64,000 bases of DNA from Paenibacillus pinihumi DSM 23905 = JCM 16419. Lineage in GTDB: Bacteria; Bacillota; Bacilli; Paenibacillales; Paenibacillaceae. Each line of letters starts with the position of its first letter. The stretch's first letter is position 1. Shown here piece after piece: positions 9,031 through 16,511 of this stretch. Under the pieces are notes generated by a model. It did not search any database. It saw nothing but the letters and a program-made list of their open reading frames with translations, and had not been told where the DNA came from. A program made the translations under genes and the position numbers. The stretch is taken from positions 230,381-294,380 of the forward strand of contig NZ_KE383864.1 in assembly GCF_000422505.1 (NCBI RefSeq). Direction: 5' to 3'.

Positions 9031-9406
9031 ATGAACGGTCAAACACTGCAGCAAATACTGGATTCATTGAACCAGTTGAATACACAAATTATTAATCTTG
9101 ATGCCAGACTAGTGAGTATGGACAACAGAATGAATACTTTCGACACTAAATTAGACAATATGAACCACAAGATTGGCAATATGGAGACGGACTTCCATAC
9201 AGTCAAAACTCATAGATCAGAAACCCCTCTCATAAAGCAAGAAACCCCCGAAACATTAGAAACCGTAAATGAGAGTGAAGCCTTCCAGAGAAGGTTGCGA
9301 ACGAAAGACAGCCCTTGAATTTAACACCCATGAACATGGCATAGATATTCTAAACCGCCGTCAACTCAAACTTGAAGCCGAAATTGAGGCCTTAAAACAC
9401 ATTTAA
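9031..9406 (+). pseudogene. Frameshifted coiled-coil protein gene
   Basis: The frame open from 9031 gives 95 residues, mostly a heptad coiled coil (LDSLNQLNTQIINLDARL ... DNMNHKIGNMETDF), then stops at 9318. Directly after, in the +1 frame and up to a TAA at 9404-9406, the sequence reads FNTHEHGIDILNRRQLKLEA and on. This matches the usual C-terminus of this family of small Paenibacillus/Bacillus coiled-coil proteins (ending HERTIDLLSRR-like). A single-base indel near 9290-9320 would join the parts. ATG has GATGGGGG upstream. The short form could still be made. Function unknown. Confidence 0.6.
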
Positions 9407-9421
9407 ATTCATATTATGCAT

Positions 9422-9468
9422 AAAAGCTGCCCCATTAAGCACATATTCAAGGGTCAGCTTTTATTATT
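9422..9468 (+). terminator. Terminator after coiled-coil gene
   Basis: AAAAGCTG-c-CCC (9422-9433) pairs with GGG-t-CAGCTTTT (9451-9462), then a T-rich tail. Confidence 0.75.
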
Positions 9469-9552
9469 TTTGATTTATCTGGAATCATTATGAGATAACC
9501 AGCTGCAAAAAGGCTCTATATGGGCATTTACAATAGATAGGTCCAATGTATC

Positions 9553-9580
9553 TACACTCCGTACCAATAAAAACCGATAT
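9553..9580 (+). promoter_or_regulatory. Possible SigD-type promoter of the yjfB-like gene
   Basis: ACCGATAT at 9573-9580 matches the SigD -10 (GCCGATAT) in 7 of 8; TACA at 9553-9556 resembles the -35 TAAA with a 16-base gap. The leader would be only about 14 bases, so this is tentative. Confidence 0.4.
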
Positions 9581-9600
9581 TGATGAAAAGGAGGTGTACG

Positions 9601-9777
9601 ATGGATATCGCAGCACTATCGACTTCAATGAGCCAGACTTCCCTGGCCCAAGCAGTAGGAATAAAAGTATTGAGCCTGGCCAAGGAACAAGCCGTACAAC
9701 AAGGAAATGATTTTGTGAAAATGATGGAGCAAAGCGTGACCCCTAATTTGGGTAAAACGATTGATATTAGAGTTTAA
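9601..9777 (+). CDS. YjfB-family small protein
   Basis: 58 residues (MDIAALSTSMSQTSLAQAVG ... GKTIDIRV), a good match to the YjfB family of short helical proteins, which have no known biochemical role. The ATG at 9601 has a perfect AAGGAGGTG 5 bases upstream; an in-frame ATG at 9580 lies before it. A SigD-like -10 precedes it, which would fit with flagellar/motility co-regulation. Single gene with its own terminator. Confidence 0.8.
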   Translation: MDIAALSTSMSQTSLAQAVGIKVLSLAKEQAVQQGNDFVKMMEQSVTPNLGKTIDIRV

Positions 9778-9790
9778 GTGAAGCCACGAA

Positions 9791-9826
9791 AGCCCGGGGT
9801 TGGGATAAGCCGCGGGCGCTTTTTTT
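9791..9826 (+). terminator. Terminator of the yjfB-like gene
   Basis: Outer stem GCCCG/CGGGC with an inner GGTT/AAGCC pairing, followed by a run of T to 9826. Confidence 0.75.
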
Positions 9827-9840
9827 AGCTTGGCATGTTT

Positions 9841-10338
9841 TCATGCCCGTTCATGTACACGAACAACCACACTGCCAAATAACTGTTCTCCTATAAAGGC
9901 ATCCAAACGCCATAGTCCTGGCGTTGGCAGTGACATAAGTGACGGAACCCGGACTATAGGCTCATTATCCCATATTTCCGATTGTGCGTAATAAGTGCCT
10001 GTTCTCTGCACTTTAGTCTTCATCAGCTCCAGTCTTTGACCTGTAGCTTTGCTGACAGCCGTTATTTTCAGCTCTTTGCCTTGCAAAGCCTGTGATTCCT
10101 GCGGATCACTTCCCCAAAAATGCCAGATATACTTTTGCTGTTTACCAGGATAGAAACGATTGACCTCTGTGTCATTATAAATAAACCCCACACGTCCCTC
10201 CTTACCGATCATCGTATAAGGTCCTGATACAAATAACGGGCTGACTTTCCAACTGTTTTCTTCAGCATAATACTGGTTATTTGATGCACAACCCGTCATG
10301 AAAACAGCGAGCAGAATAATAATCATCAAGCGATGCAT
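9841..10338 (-). CDS. DUF4871-type lipoprotein
   Basis: 165 residues. Signal peptide with lipobox VFMTGC, lipid-modified Cys17. The mature part is a beta-rich domain of about 140 residues (YIWHFWGSD, PGLWRLDAFIGEQLFGSVVV) as in DUF4871 lipoproteins of Bacillales. Exported and membrane-anchored; role unknown. Start ATG behind AAGGAGTGAGAGG. Convergent with the yjfB-like gene. Confidence 0.75.
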   Translation of the reverse strand: MHRLMIIILLAVFMTGCASNNQYYAEENSWKVSPLFVSGPYTMIGKEGRVGFIYNDTEVNRFYPGKQQKYIWHFWGSDPQESQALQGKELKITAVSKATGQRLELMKTKVQRTGTYYAQSEIWDNEPIVRVPSLMSLPTPGLWRLDAFIGEQLFGSVVVRVHERA

Positions 10339-10501
10339 CCTCTCACTCCTTATCCCGTAAATTTTTTTATCCCCGATCCATTACATGCCTCTATTTCTAA
10401 ACCTAAGAACTACATAGTTCATTGTGGAATATAAGTTATTAAGCAAGAAACCTCAGAGTATAGTTTACGTATATAAATTAAAATTAAACGGGGGTGATGA
10501 A

Positions 10502-10729
10502 ATGGGATTTACATGGGGAATACCAAGTTTGTTTTTACTTCTGTTCGTGTTCATTCCTTTTGTTCTCCATATCGCCATTTGTGTGTGGACATATCGTGAT
10601 GCTTTACGCAATGGACGAAGCTCTGAATTTGCCTTCCTCGCGCTGCTGGCTGTCATGTTCTTCCCGGTATTCGGATTTATTGTTTATTTAATTATCAGAA
10701 ACAGCAGACCATACAACGGCTATCGCTGA
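10502..10729 (+). CDS. Small two-TM membrane protein (phospholipase D nuclease N-terminal-like)
   Basis: 75 residues with two hydrophobic helices (about 8-28 and 41-65) separated by WTYRDALRNGRSSEFA, a pattern seen in PLDc_N-type small membrane proteins. The ATG at 10502 follows GGGGGTGATGAA, which serves as ribosome site. Function unknown. Intergenic gaps on both sides suggest a single-gene transcript. Confidence 0.65.
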   Translation: MGFTWGIPSLFLLLFVFIPFVLHIAICVWTYRDALRNGRSSEFAFLALLAVMFFPVFGFIVYLIIRNSRPYNGYR

Positions 10730-10799
10730 ATAAAACGGCAACCTTCGCAATATCCTCTTTCATTCATGCCGATTCCATCCTGTCTGTTATGCAGGTAAA

Positions 10800-10845
10800 A
10801 AACCCGTAAGGCCGGTGCTTATTAAGCATCTCTCCTTACGGGTTT
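10800..10845 (-). terminator. Terminator downstream of the 31-codon mini-ORF
   Basis: Stem AAACCCGTAAGG (10800-10811)/CCTTACGGGTTT (10834-10845) with inner GTGCTT/AAGCAT pairing. Read on the minus strand it ends in TTTTTT. It lies 13 bases after the mini-ORF stop. Confidence 0.8.
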
Positions 10846-10858
10846 GTATGTTTATAGA

Positions 10859-10954
10859 TTATTCGGTTGGATTTCCGATGACCAAAGCCAAAACCATCAC
10901 AATCGCCAACCAAAAAGGAAGGCAGCGGCAAACGTCCGCCTTCCAAATAAACAT
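10859..10954 (-). CDS. Putative 31-residue membrane mini-protein
   Basis: ATG at 10954 to TAA at 10859. The peptide begins MFIWKADVCRCLPFW and continues LAIVMVLALVIGNPTE: one clear transmembrane helix with a short polar tail. The main support is the strong terminator that follows at once on the same strand. The ribosome site (GAGATG) is weak and the exact start is uncertain. Function unknown; small single-helix proteins of this kind often act as membrane regulators, but nothing here shows that. Confidence 0.45.
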   Translation of the reverse strand: MFIWKADVCRCLPFWLAIVMVLALVIGNPTE

Positions 10955-11148
10955 AAGACATCTCAAAGCTCACACAGGTTGAACCGATATGGACTTTACT
11001 TATTAAGTAGAAAACGTTTACATTTTTACTAAAATGTTAATAGTGACTGGTTCTTCAGGTTGAGGAGTTATCGTATTGCTCTGGCATGATCCTAACTTCG
11101 AGTAGAGTAGTTTTTAATAGCCGGATAGGGTAATATTGCTTATAGAAC

Positions 11149-12771
11149 CTATTGCTTCCTGGTAATAGTAAACCAATTTATATTTAAGCCGCCTGTAGTT
11201 GGAAAAGCTAAAGCAATTTGCTGTTCTGAAGATGAAAGTACGACATCATGCGAGACAGTGGTCCAGGTCTGCCATCCGCCCGTTGCCGGGACTGAAATAG
11301 TACCGAATATTGCTCCTCCACCAGCCCGTTCAAATTGAATTTGACTGCCATTTGGACTGGCTACCCTATAGCTGACTGTGTAAGTCCCCGGGGAAAGGGG
11401 GGTTGGAGTCGAATAAGCCATCCAGTCGCCAGGATCGATCCATCCGACATTTTGCCCTCCGCCAACGTCTGTTGTGTCTTGCTTCTGGACGCCGTAACTA
11501 TCGGTATAATTCTCTGCCTCAATTTTTATACTGGGCGTTTTCTCTTCGATTTTAATCCAGTTCAGATTAAAACCTCCGGAGGGAAATGATAATTTTAACA
11601 GCTGCTCTCCGGCAGAAAGACTAATATCATGGGAAATCGTGGTCCAATTCTGCCAACCGCCTGTAGAAGGAACTTGGGCAGAACCAAATACCTGACCTGT
11701 AGTGCCGTGCTCTGCTTGAATGATTCCGCCGCCACTTGGACTTGCTACCCTGTAACTTACCTTATACGTATTGGAAGAAGAGACATTGATGCGATAAGTC
11801 AACCAGTCGCCCGGATCGATCCAACCTACATTTAACCCGCCGCCTGTATCTGAAGTGCTCTGGGTTTGTATTCCAGACATGCTGGCATAGTTTTCAGCTT
11901 GTATTGTGCCAGGTACACTAATGGAAGTGTTAGGCTGTTGACCGCCACCCATCCATAAAATGGCATTCGTAATAAGTTTGTTCTGAGTCTCATTAGAAAA
12001 AGTAAAGGATTTCGTTGTGTTCGTTGCATAGTCCATAAGATTATGTCCTATATTGAGATACATCATTTTATAATTTTTATTGGACCAAACTACAGGGTAG
12101 TAACCACTGTACCAAGATTGGTTGGGATCAGTTCCAAGAGGAAAACTCACAGGATCAATGGAATACAGGATATCAATATCGGGCTTGTTACGCAAATCAA
12201 CTGACCAGCTGTACCATTCGTTTGCGGGGGTTGTGTATGTTGCCGGCAAATCATGGATAGCAGGATGGGTACTGTTTTCAAGACGCAAAACAGCTGGCGT
12301 TGGGAACCACGTGTTTGATTTAAAAGATCCTGACCCCAAAAACTCGTTATAGTACCAGTTCCATGACGATGGATTTGTGGTAAAAGCACTAACATGAAAT
12401 CCCAGCCACCCTCCTCCATTTCTCATATATTGTTCAAATGCCGGTCTTTGGGCGGCAGGAGGTGCATCATCTAAAAAAATGACAACCTTGTACTGGGAAA
12501 GATAGGAAGCATTCAGTTTACTCCAATCGTTTGTCGATTCGTATGAAAAATTGTACTGACTGGCCAACTCGGGGAATCTCTGGTTCGCTTCGTTTACAAA
12601 GCTTATATGGGCGGCATCCCAAGTTCCATTATAAAAAGCGATGACTTTAAATTGTGGACTGGTATCTGCGGCCTGGATACGATAAGGGAAAGAAGAACAT
12701 ATGAATATGAAAATGATACAGATGGCAAAGACCCGGACTAGCAGCTTGCTTTTTGGGGTTAATATAGACAT
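11149..12771 (-). CDS. Secreted ThuA-like protein with two CBM6 modules
   Basis: 540 residues: Sec signal peptide (about 1-35, ending RIQAAD), a ThuA-like glutamine-amidotransferase-fold domain (about 40-275: VIAFYNGTWDAAH, NGGGWLGFHVSAF, NIGHNLMDYA), then two tandem CBM6 carbohydrate-binding modules (about 284-405 and 412-540). Both CBM6 carry the AENY ... GGGxNVGWIDPGDW pattern. ThuA domains are linked to sugar catabolism; CBM6 binds beta-glycans such as xylan. So the protein probably acts on or binds polysaccharide outside the cell; the reaction is unknown. The ATG at 12771 has GGAGGAAGG upstream. A cre-like site lies 50 bases before the start. Confidence 0.85.
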   Translation of the reverse strand: MSILTPKSKLLVRVFAICIIFIFICSSFPYRIQAADTSPQFKVIAFYNGTWDAAHISFVNEANQRFPELASQYNFSYESTNDWSKLNASYLSQYKVVIFLDDAPPAAQRPAFEQYMRNGGGWLGFHVSAFTTNPSSWNWYYNEFLGSGSFKSNTWFPTPAVLRLENSTHPAIHDLPATYTTPANEWYSWSVDLRNKPDIDILYSIDPVSFPLGTDPNQSWYSGYYPVVWSNKNYKMMYLNIGHNLMDYATNTTKSFTFSNETQNKLITNAILWMGGGQQPNTSISVPGTIQAENYASMSGIQTQSTSDTGGGLNVGWIDPGDWLTYRINVSSSNTYKVSYRVASPSGGGIIQAEHGTTGQVFGSAQVPSTGGWQNWTTISHDISLSAGEQLLKLSFPSGGFNLNWIKIEEKTPSIKIEAENYTDSYGVQKQDTTDVGGGQNVGWIDPGDWMAYSTPTPLSPGTYTVSYRVASPNGSQIQFERAGGGAIFGTISVPATGGWQTWTTVSHDVVLSSSEQQIALAFPTTGGLNINWFTITRKQ

Positions 12772-12821
12772 TTTTCCTTCCTCCAATTCATCTTTTGAAA
12801 TTCACTTTGAAACTCTCATTC

Positions 12822-12838
12822 TAAGTAACCGCTTCCAA
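12822..12838 (-). promoter_or_regulatory. Possible CcpA cre site upstream of the ThuA-CBM6 gene
   Basis: On the minus strand TGGAAGCGGTTACT fits the cre consensus TGWAARCGYTWNCW in 12 of 14 positions. Its place just upstream of a carbohydrate-related gene makes catabolite control plausible. Not more than a motif match. Confidence 0.4.
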
Positions 12839-12839
12839 A

Positions 12840-13133
12840 ATCTTGATCGTACACAAATACCTCCTTTCTTTTAATTCATATTAATTATATCAATAAAAAA
12901 TAACAAATAAAAGATATTAAGAATAAATATAGATTTAATAGAAAATAATACAATTTTCAAACTCATTAAACCTGCCTGTCTATATAATTATTGCCTGAAT
13001 TCTGAACGTGCCTGCGACAAAAGGGCGACCATTGTGGTCAGCAAGCGCCCTCCCTGCCAACAATGCCGTTTATCTTCGTTTGGCGATTTAGGCCTCACCC
13101 CACCCAGGTCGTGGGCAGCTTCCTGACCATATT
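12840..13133. other. Intergenic region between the ThuA and glnA loci
   Basis: Begins AT-rich (12,860-12,990, probable ThuA promoter region), then a short GC-richer stretch (about 13,000-13,130) with an imperfect hairpin GGGCG/CGCCC near 13,023-13,051. Six-frame reading of this stretch gives only short fragments. It could be decayed mobile or coding DNA, but no family was recognised. Confidence 0.35.
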
Positions 13134-13169
13134 AAAAAAGTCCTTGAATGGCATCATGCCAATCCAAGA
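13134..13169 (-). terminator. Distal terminator downstream of glnA
   Basis: Imperfect stem TCTTGGATTGGCA/TGCCATTCAAGGA on the minus strand followed by TTTTTT (13134-13139). It lies about 120 bases after glnA, behind the hairpin at 13196-13274. Confidence 0.6.
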
Positions 13170-13195
13170 ACCTGTGAATTGTTAATGTAGTTCTT

Positions 13196-13274
13196 TTTGG
13201 GGGGGGCAAAGCGGGGGCAGACTAAAATTAAATCACTCTAATCTTAAAATGCCCCCGCTACAGCCTCCCCCAAA
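13196..13274 (-). terminator. Two-tier hairpin after glnA
   Basis: Inner 10-bp stem AGCGGGGGCA (13210-13219)/TGCCCCCGCT (13250-13259) with an AT-rich loop, enclosed by an outer TTTGGGGG/CCCCCAAA pairing. It starts 17 bases after the glnA stop. It has no long T run, so it may be a terminator or a 3' stabilising structure. Confidence 0.6.
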
Positions 13275-13290
13275 TTCCTTATGGATACTC

Positions 13291-14619
13291 TTAGTACAGA
13301 GTCAAGTACTGATCTCTCTCCCATTGGTGAACCTGGGTGCGGTACATATCCCATTCGATTTCCTTCAGCTCATAGAAATGGGCCAAAGCATGATCACCCA
13401 GTGCATCACAAACCACTTCGTCACGAAGCAAATCCTCCAGCGCTTCCTTCAGATCAGCCGGCAGGCTAGGAATGCCCTCGTCAGAACGCTCCTCGTCAGT
13501 CATGACATAAATATTGCGGTCAGTCGGAGCTGGCAGGCTAAGCTTCTCCTTAATGCCGCTCAGACCAGCTTTCAGCATGACCGCCAGAGCCAGATAAGGG
13601 TTGGCTGCCGGGTCAGGATTGCGCACCTCAACCCGGGTGCTCAGTCCGCGGGAAGCCGGGATACGGATCATTGGGCTGCGGTTGCTGGCAGACCAGGCAA
13701 CATAGCATGGAGCTTCGTAACCAGGTACAAGACGCTTATACGAATTGACGGTCGGGTTGGTAATCGCCGCGCATGCTCTGGCATGCTTCAGCAGACCGGC
13801 CATATAATATCGTGCAGTCTGGCTCAAACCGAGCTTGTCACTCTCATCATAAAATGCGTTCTTCTCCCCTTCAAACAACGACTGGTGACAGTGCATACCC
13901 GAACCGTTAACACCAAACAGCGGCTTCGGCATGAAGCTGGCATGCAGACCATGCTGACGGGCTACCGTTTTCACGACCAGCTTGAATGTTTGAATCTGGT
14001 CTGCTGCTTTGATAGCATCTGCATATTTAAAGTCAATCTCATGCTGGCCAGGCGCTACCTCGTGGTGGGAAGCTTCGATTTCGAAGCCCATCTCTTCAAG
14101 CGTAAGCACAATCTCGCGGCGGCAGTTCTCGCCAAGATCTGTCGGAGCAAGGTCGAAATATCCGCCCTGGTCATTCAGTTCTGTTGTCGGATTGCCTTTC
14201 TCGTCAGTTTTGAACAGGAAGAACTCCGGCTCCGGTCCAACGTTCATAGCCGTATAACCCATTTCTTCCGCTTCCTTCAGACAACGCTTCAGGATGCCGC
14301 GCGGATCACCTGCGAACGGTGTACCGTCAGGCATATAAATATCGCAAATCAGACGTGCTACACGGTTTTCTGTTACCCATGGGAATACGACCCAAGTGTC
14401 CAGGTCCGGGTACAGATACATATCGGATTCCTCGATACGTACATAACCCTCAATAGAGGAGCCGTCAAACATCATTTTATTGTCAAGCGCCTTCTCCAAT
14501 TGGCTAACCGGGATTTCTACATTTTTAATGGTGCCCAGCAAATCTGTAAATTGCAAACGAATAAAACGAACATTCTGCTCTTCGGCAATGCGGGTAATAT
14601 CTTCTCTTGTAAAGCTCAC
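13291..14619 (-). CDS. glnA: Glutamine synthetase, type I
   Basis: Makes glutamine from glutamate, ammonia and ATP; dodecameric cytoplasmic enzyme. 442 residues, the length of the feedback-inhibited GSI-alpha form of Bacillus, without the adenylylation-type extension. Beta-grasp domain (about 15-105, [16 protein letters not shown]) and catalytic domain with [13 protein letters not shown] and NSYKRLVPG, the latter part of the ATP/ammonium site. The start is GTG at 14619 with AAGGAGAGG just upstream. Second gene of the glnRA operon (111-base gap after glnR); regulated by GlnR, with which GS forms the nitrogen-sensing pair in Bacillus. Confidence 0.97.
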   Translation of the reverse strand: MSFTREDITRIAEEQNVRFIRLQFTDLLGTIKNVEIPVSQLEKALDNKMMFDGSSIEGYVRIEESDMYLYPDLDTWVVFPWVTENRVARLICDIYMPDGTPFAGDPRGILKRCLKEAEEMGYTAMNVGPEPEFFLFKTDEKGNPTTELNDQGGYFDLAPTDLGENCRREIVLTLEEMGFEIEASHHEVAPGQHEIDFKYADAIKAADQIQTFKLVVKTVARQHGLHASFMPKPLFGVNGSGMHCHQSLFEGEKNAFYDESDKLGLSQTARYYMAGLLKHARACAAITNPTVNSYKRLVPGYEAPCYVAWSASNRSPMIRIPASRGLSTRVEVRNPDPAANPYLALAVMLKAGLSGIKEKLSLPAPTDRNIYVMTDEERSDEGIPSLPADLKEALEDLLRDEVVCDALGDHALAHFYELKEIEWDMYRTQVHQWERDQYLTLY

Positions 14620-14730
14620 AGAATCCTCTCCTTCAACCTGATCTGGTTTTATGATTTGGCTTCTTATGCCGGTATTTTCTCTCTCTTCGATTTATAGCTT
14701 TATTATGAGCCCGATGCTGTCCGTCCCCTG

Positions 14731-15144
14731 TTAAGGTCTGGTGCTGTAAAAACGGGATAGCTGCCCTTGGATCAGTGAAGCTTTTCCCGGTCTCTTCTCA
14801 AGCAGCTGCTGCTTCAGCAAGCGGTGAAGCTGTGTATCCGACAACTCCCGACGTTTGGTTTCAGTTATGTCTGTAATGACGGTGGCTTCCTCTGATTCCT
14901 TGGAAACAGGATTCATGACCTGCTTAATGCCGGCGATATTAACGCCCTTCTCAATCAATGACTTGATTTCCAGCAGGCGTTCAACATCATTAAATGAAAA
15001 CAAACGCTGATTACCATTCGTACGAGCGGGTACAATCAACTCATGCTGCTCATAATACCGGATTTGTCTCGCAGTTAAATCCGTCAGCTTCATAACGATT
15101 CCGATAGGAAATAATGCCATATTCCTGCGTATTTCGTCAGCCAT
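14731..15144 (-). CDS. glnR: Nitrogen repressor GlnR (MerR family)
   Basis: 137 residues. MerR-type winged helix (about 10-78: GIVMKLTDLTARQIRYYEQH) followed by a short C-terminal tail (LLKQQLLEKRPGKASLIQGQ then LSRFYSTRP) that in Bacillus GlnR responds to feedback-inhibited glutamine synthetase. The start MADEIRRNMALFP lines up with B. subtilis GlnR; an in-frame ATG two codons upstream is too close to GGAAGG. It has a consensus SigA promoter and a perfect GlnR/TnrA box upstream, so it controls its own operon. Confidence 0.95.
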   Translation of the reverse strand: MADEIRRNMALFPIGIVMKLTDLTARQIRYYEQHELIVPARTNGNQRLFSFNDVERLLEIKSLIEKGVNIAGIKQVMNPVSKESEEATVITDITETKRRELSDTQLHRLLKQQLLEKRPGKASLIQGQLSRFYSTRP

Positions 15145-15179
15145 GTACATCTACCTTCCAATCCTTGTGATATGTTTTC

Positions 15180-15208
15180 ATTGTAACTCCCTACCAAAAA
15201 CATGTCAA
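15180..15208 (-). promoter_or_regulatory. SigA promoter of glnRA
   Basis: On the minus strand: -35 TTGACA (15208-15203), 17-base spacer, -10 TACAAT (15185-15180). About 36 bases before the glnR ATG. A degenerate second GlnR half-site (TTACA) overlaps the -10. Confidence 0.85.
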
Positions 15209-16491
15209 GTCATGTTAGGTTTAATCACAATAATTCCGCGTTTTTCCATATCCAAAACTGCGGTCAAAACGCCGAATTTCACATGGCTATAAGTAAGCCC
15301 GCCCTGCATATAAGCGATAAACGGCTCGCGAACCGGCGCATCAGCTGACAGTTCCAGACTGCCCCCTTGAATAAATGTGCCTGCAGCCATAATAACCGGA
15401 TAATCGTATCCAGGCATGTCCCAGGGCTCGGGGACAACATGCGCATCTACAGCTGCGGCGCGCTGAATGCCTTGAACAAATGCAATCAGAGCATCCTCCC
15501 GGCCAAACCGGATAGCCTGAATCAAATCAGAACGATGGGCATCCCAAGAAGGATTTGTATCAAAGCCCAGCAATTCCAACAGCGCAGCTGCAAATACTGC
15601 ACCACGAAGTGCTTGTCCCACCAGATGCGGAGCAAGGAACAAACCCTGGTAAGTGGCACGCAGCGTGCCCAGCATCGCTCCAACTTCACTCCCGATGCCT
15701 GGTGCTGTGAGACGGTAGGAGGCCTTCTCCACCAAATCCGCACGTCCGCAAATATAGCCGCCAGTACTTGCAAGGCCGCCACCAGGATTTTTGATCAGCG
15801 AACCTGCCATCAAATCCACGCCAACCTGGGTCGGTTCCAGTTCCTCCGTAAATTCGCCATAGCAGTTATCTACGAACACGACACAGTCCGGCTTCAGCTC
15901 TTTAATTCTTTTAACCATTTCACCGATATCTGCAACAGATAGCGAACCACGCCATTCATATCCGCGTGAGCGCTGAATGCCGATTACTTTGGTTTTGCTG
16001 CTGATCGCCCGCTCTACTTGTGCCCAGTCTATGCGGCCATCCTCCAGCAACGCTACCTCTGAATAGGCAATTCCCCAATCTTTTAACGACCCGTTGCCGT
16101 CTCCTTCTTTGCCAATCACCTTATGCAACGTATCATAAGGTCTCCCGGTTATGTACAACAGCTCATCTCCGGGTCTGAGCACGCCAAACAACGCACAGCT
16201 GATCGTATGCGTTCCAGAGGCAAAATGGGGTCTTACAAGCGCTGCTTCAGCTCCAAACACCTCAGCGTATACTTCGTCCAGCACTTCACGGCCACGGTCA
16301 TTATAGCCATAGCCGGTCGAACCGGAAAAATGAAAATCGCTTACCTTAAACTTTTGAAAGGCTCTGATTACTTTCCAATGATTGCGTTCTGCGATCCGGT
16401 CAAGCTCCCGAAGTTTGGGCGCGGCGTGCTCCTCAGCACGCTCTGCCCATTGCTCCAGCAGCTCCCATCCTGAAAGTTCCTGATTATTCAC
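15205..16491 (-). CDS. YnbB-type PLP enzyme (methionine gamma-lyase / aluminium-resistance family)
   Basis: 428 residues, fold-type I PLP enzyme of the Cys/Met metabolism superfamily. The active-site lysine is probably in AGSLIKNPGGG, and the cofactor region FVDNCYGEF is visible. In B. subtilis ynbB sits between hflX and glnR exactly as here. The family is annotated as methionine gamma-lyase-like or as aluminium resistance protein; the real substrate is not settled. The start is GTG at 16491, 20 bases after the hflX stop, so co-transcribed. The 3' end contains the glnRA operator. Confidence 0.88.
   Translation of the reverse strand: MNNQELSGWELLEQWAERAEEHAAPKLRELDRIAERNHWKVIRAFQKFKVSDFHFSGSTGYGYNDRGREVLDEVYAEVFGAEAALVRPHFASGTHTISCALFGVLRPGDELLYITGRPYDTLHKVIGKEGDGNGSLKDWGIAYSEVALLEDGRIDWAQVERAISSKTKVIGIQRSRGYEWRGSLSVADIGEMVKRIKELKPDCVVFVDNCYGEFTEELEPTQVGVDLMAGSLIKNPGGGLASTGGYICGRADLVEKASYRLTAPGIGSEVGAMLGTLRATYQGLFLAPHLVGQALRGAVFAAALLELLGFDTNPSWDAHRSDLIQAIRFGREDALIAFVQGIQRAAAVDAHVVPEPWDMPGYDYPVIMAAGTFIQGGSLELSADAPVREPFIAYMQGGLTYSHVKFGVLTAVLDMEKRGIIVIKPNMT
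15213..15229 (-). promoter_or_regulatory. GlnR/TnrA operator of glnRA
   Basis: TGTTAGGTTTAATCACA fits TGTNA-N7-TNACA perfectly. It lies just upstream of the -35 and inside the last codons of the preceding ynbB-like gene. The same arrangement (operator at about -40 to -60) is known in B. subtilis glnRA. Confidence 0.85.
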
Positions 16492-16511
16492 GATGTATCC
16501 TTGATTCTCCC

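Noticed and set aside
12960-13133. Remnant of an insertion sequence between the ThuA gene and glnA
   Set aside because: Only short frame fragments; no transposase motif, terminal inverted repeat or target duplication could be identified.
13249-14697. Long plus-strand ORF of 482 codons over glnA
   Set aside because: It is antisense to glnA, which has perfect family motifs, a ribosome site and an operon context. The shadow has no recognisable domain.
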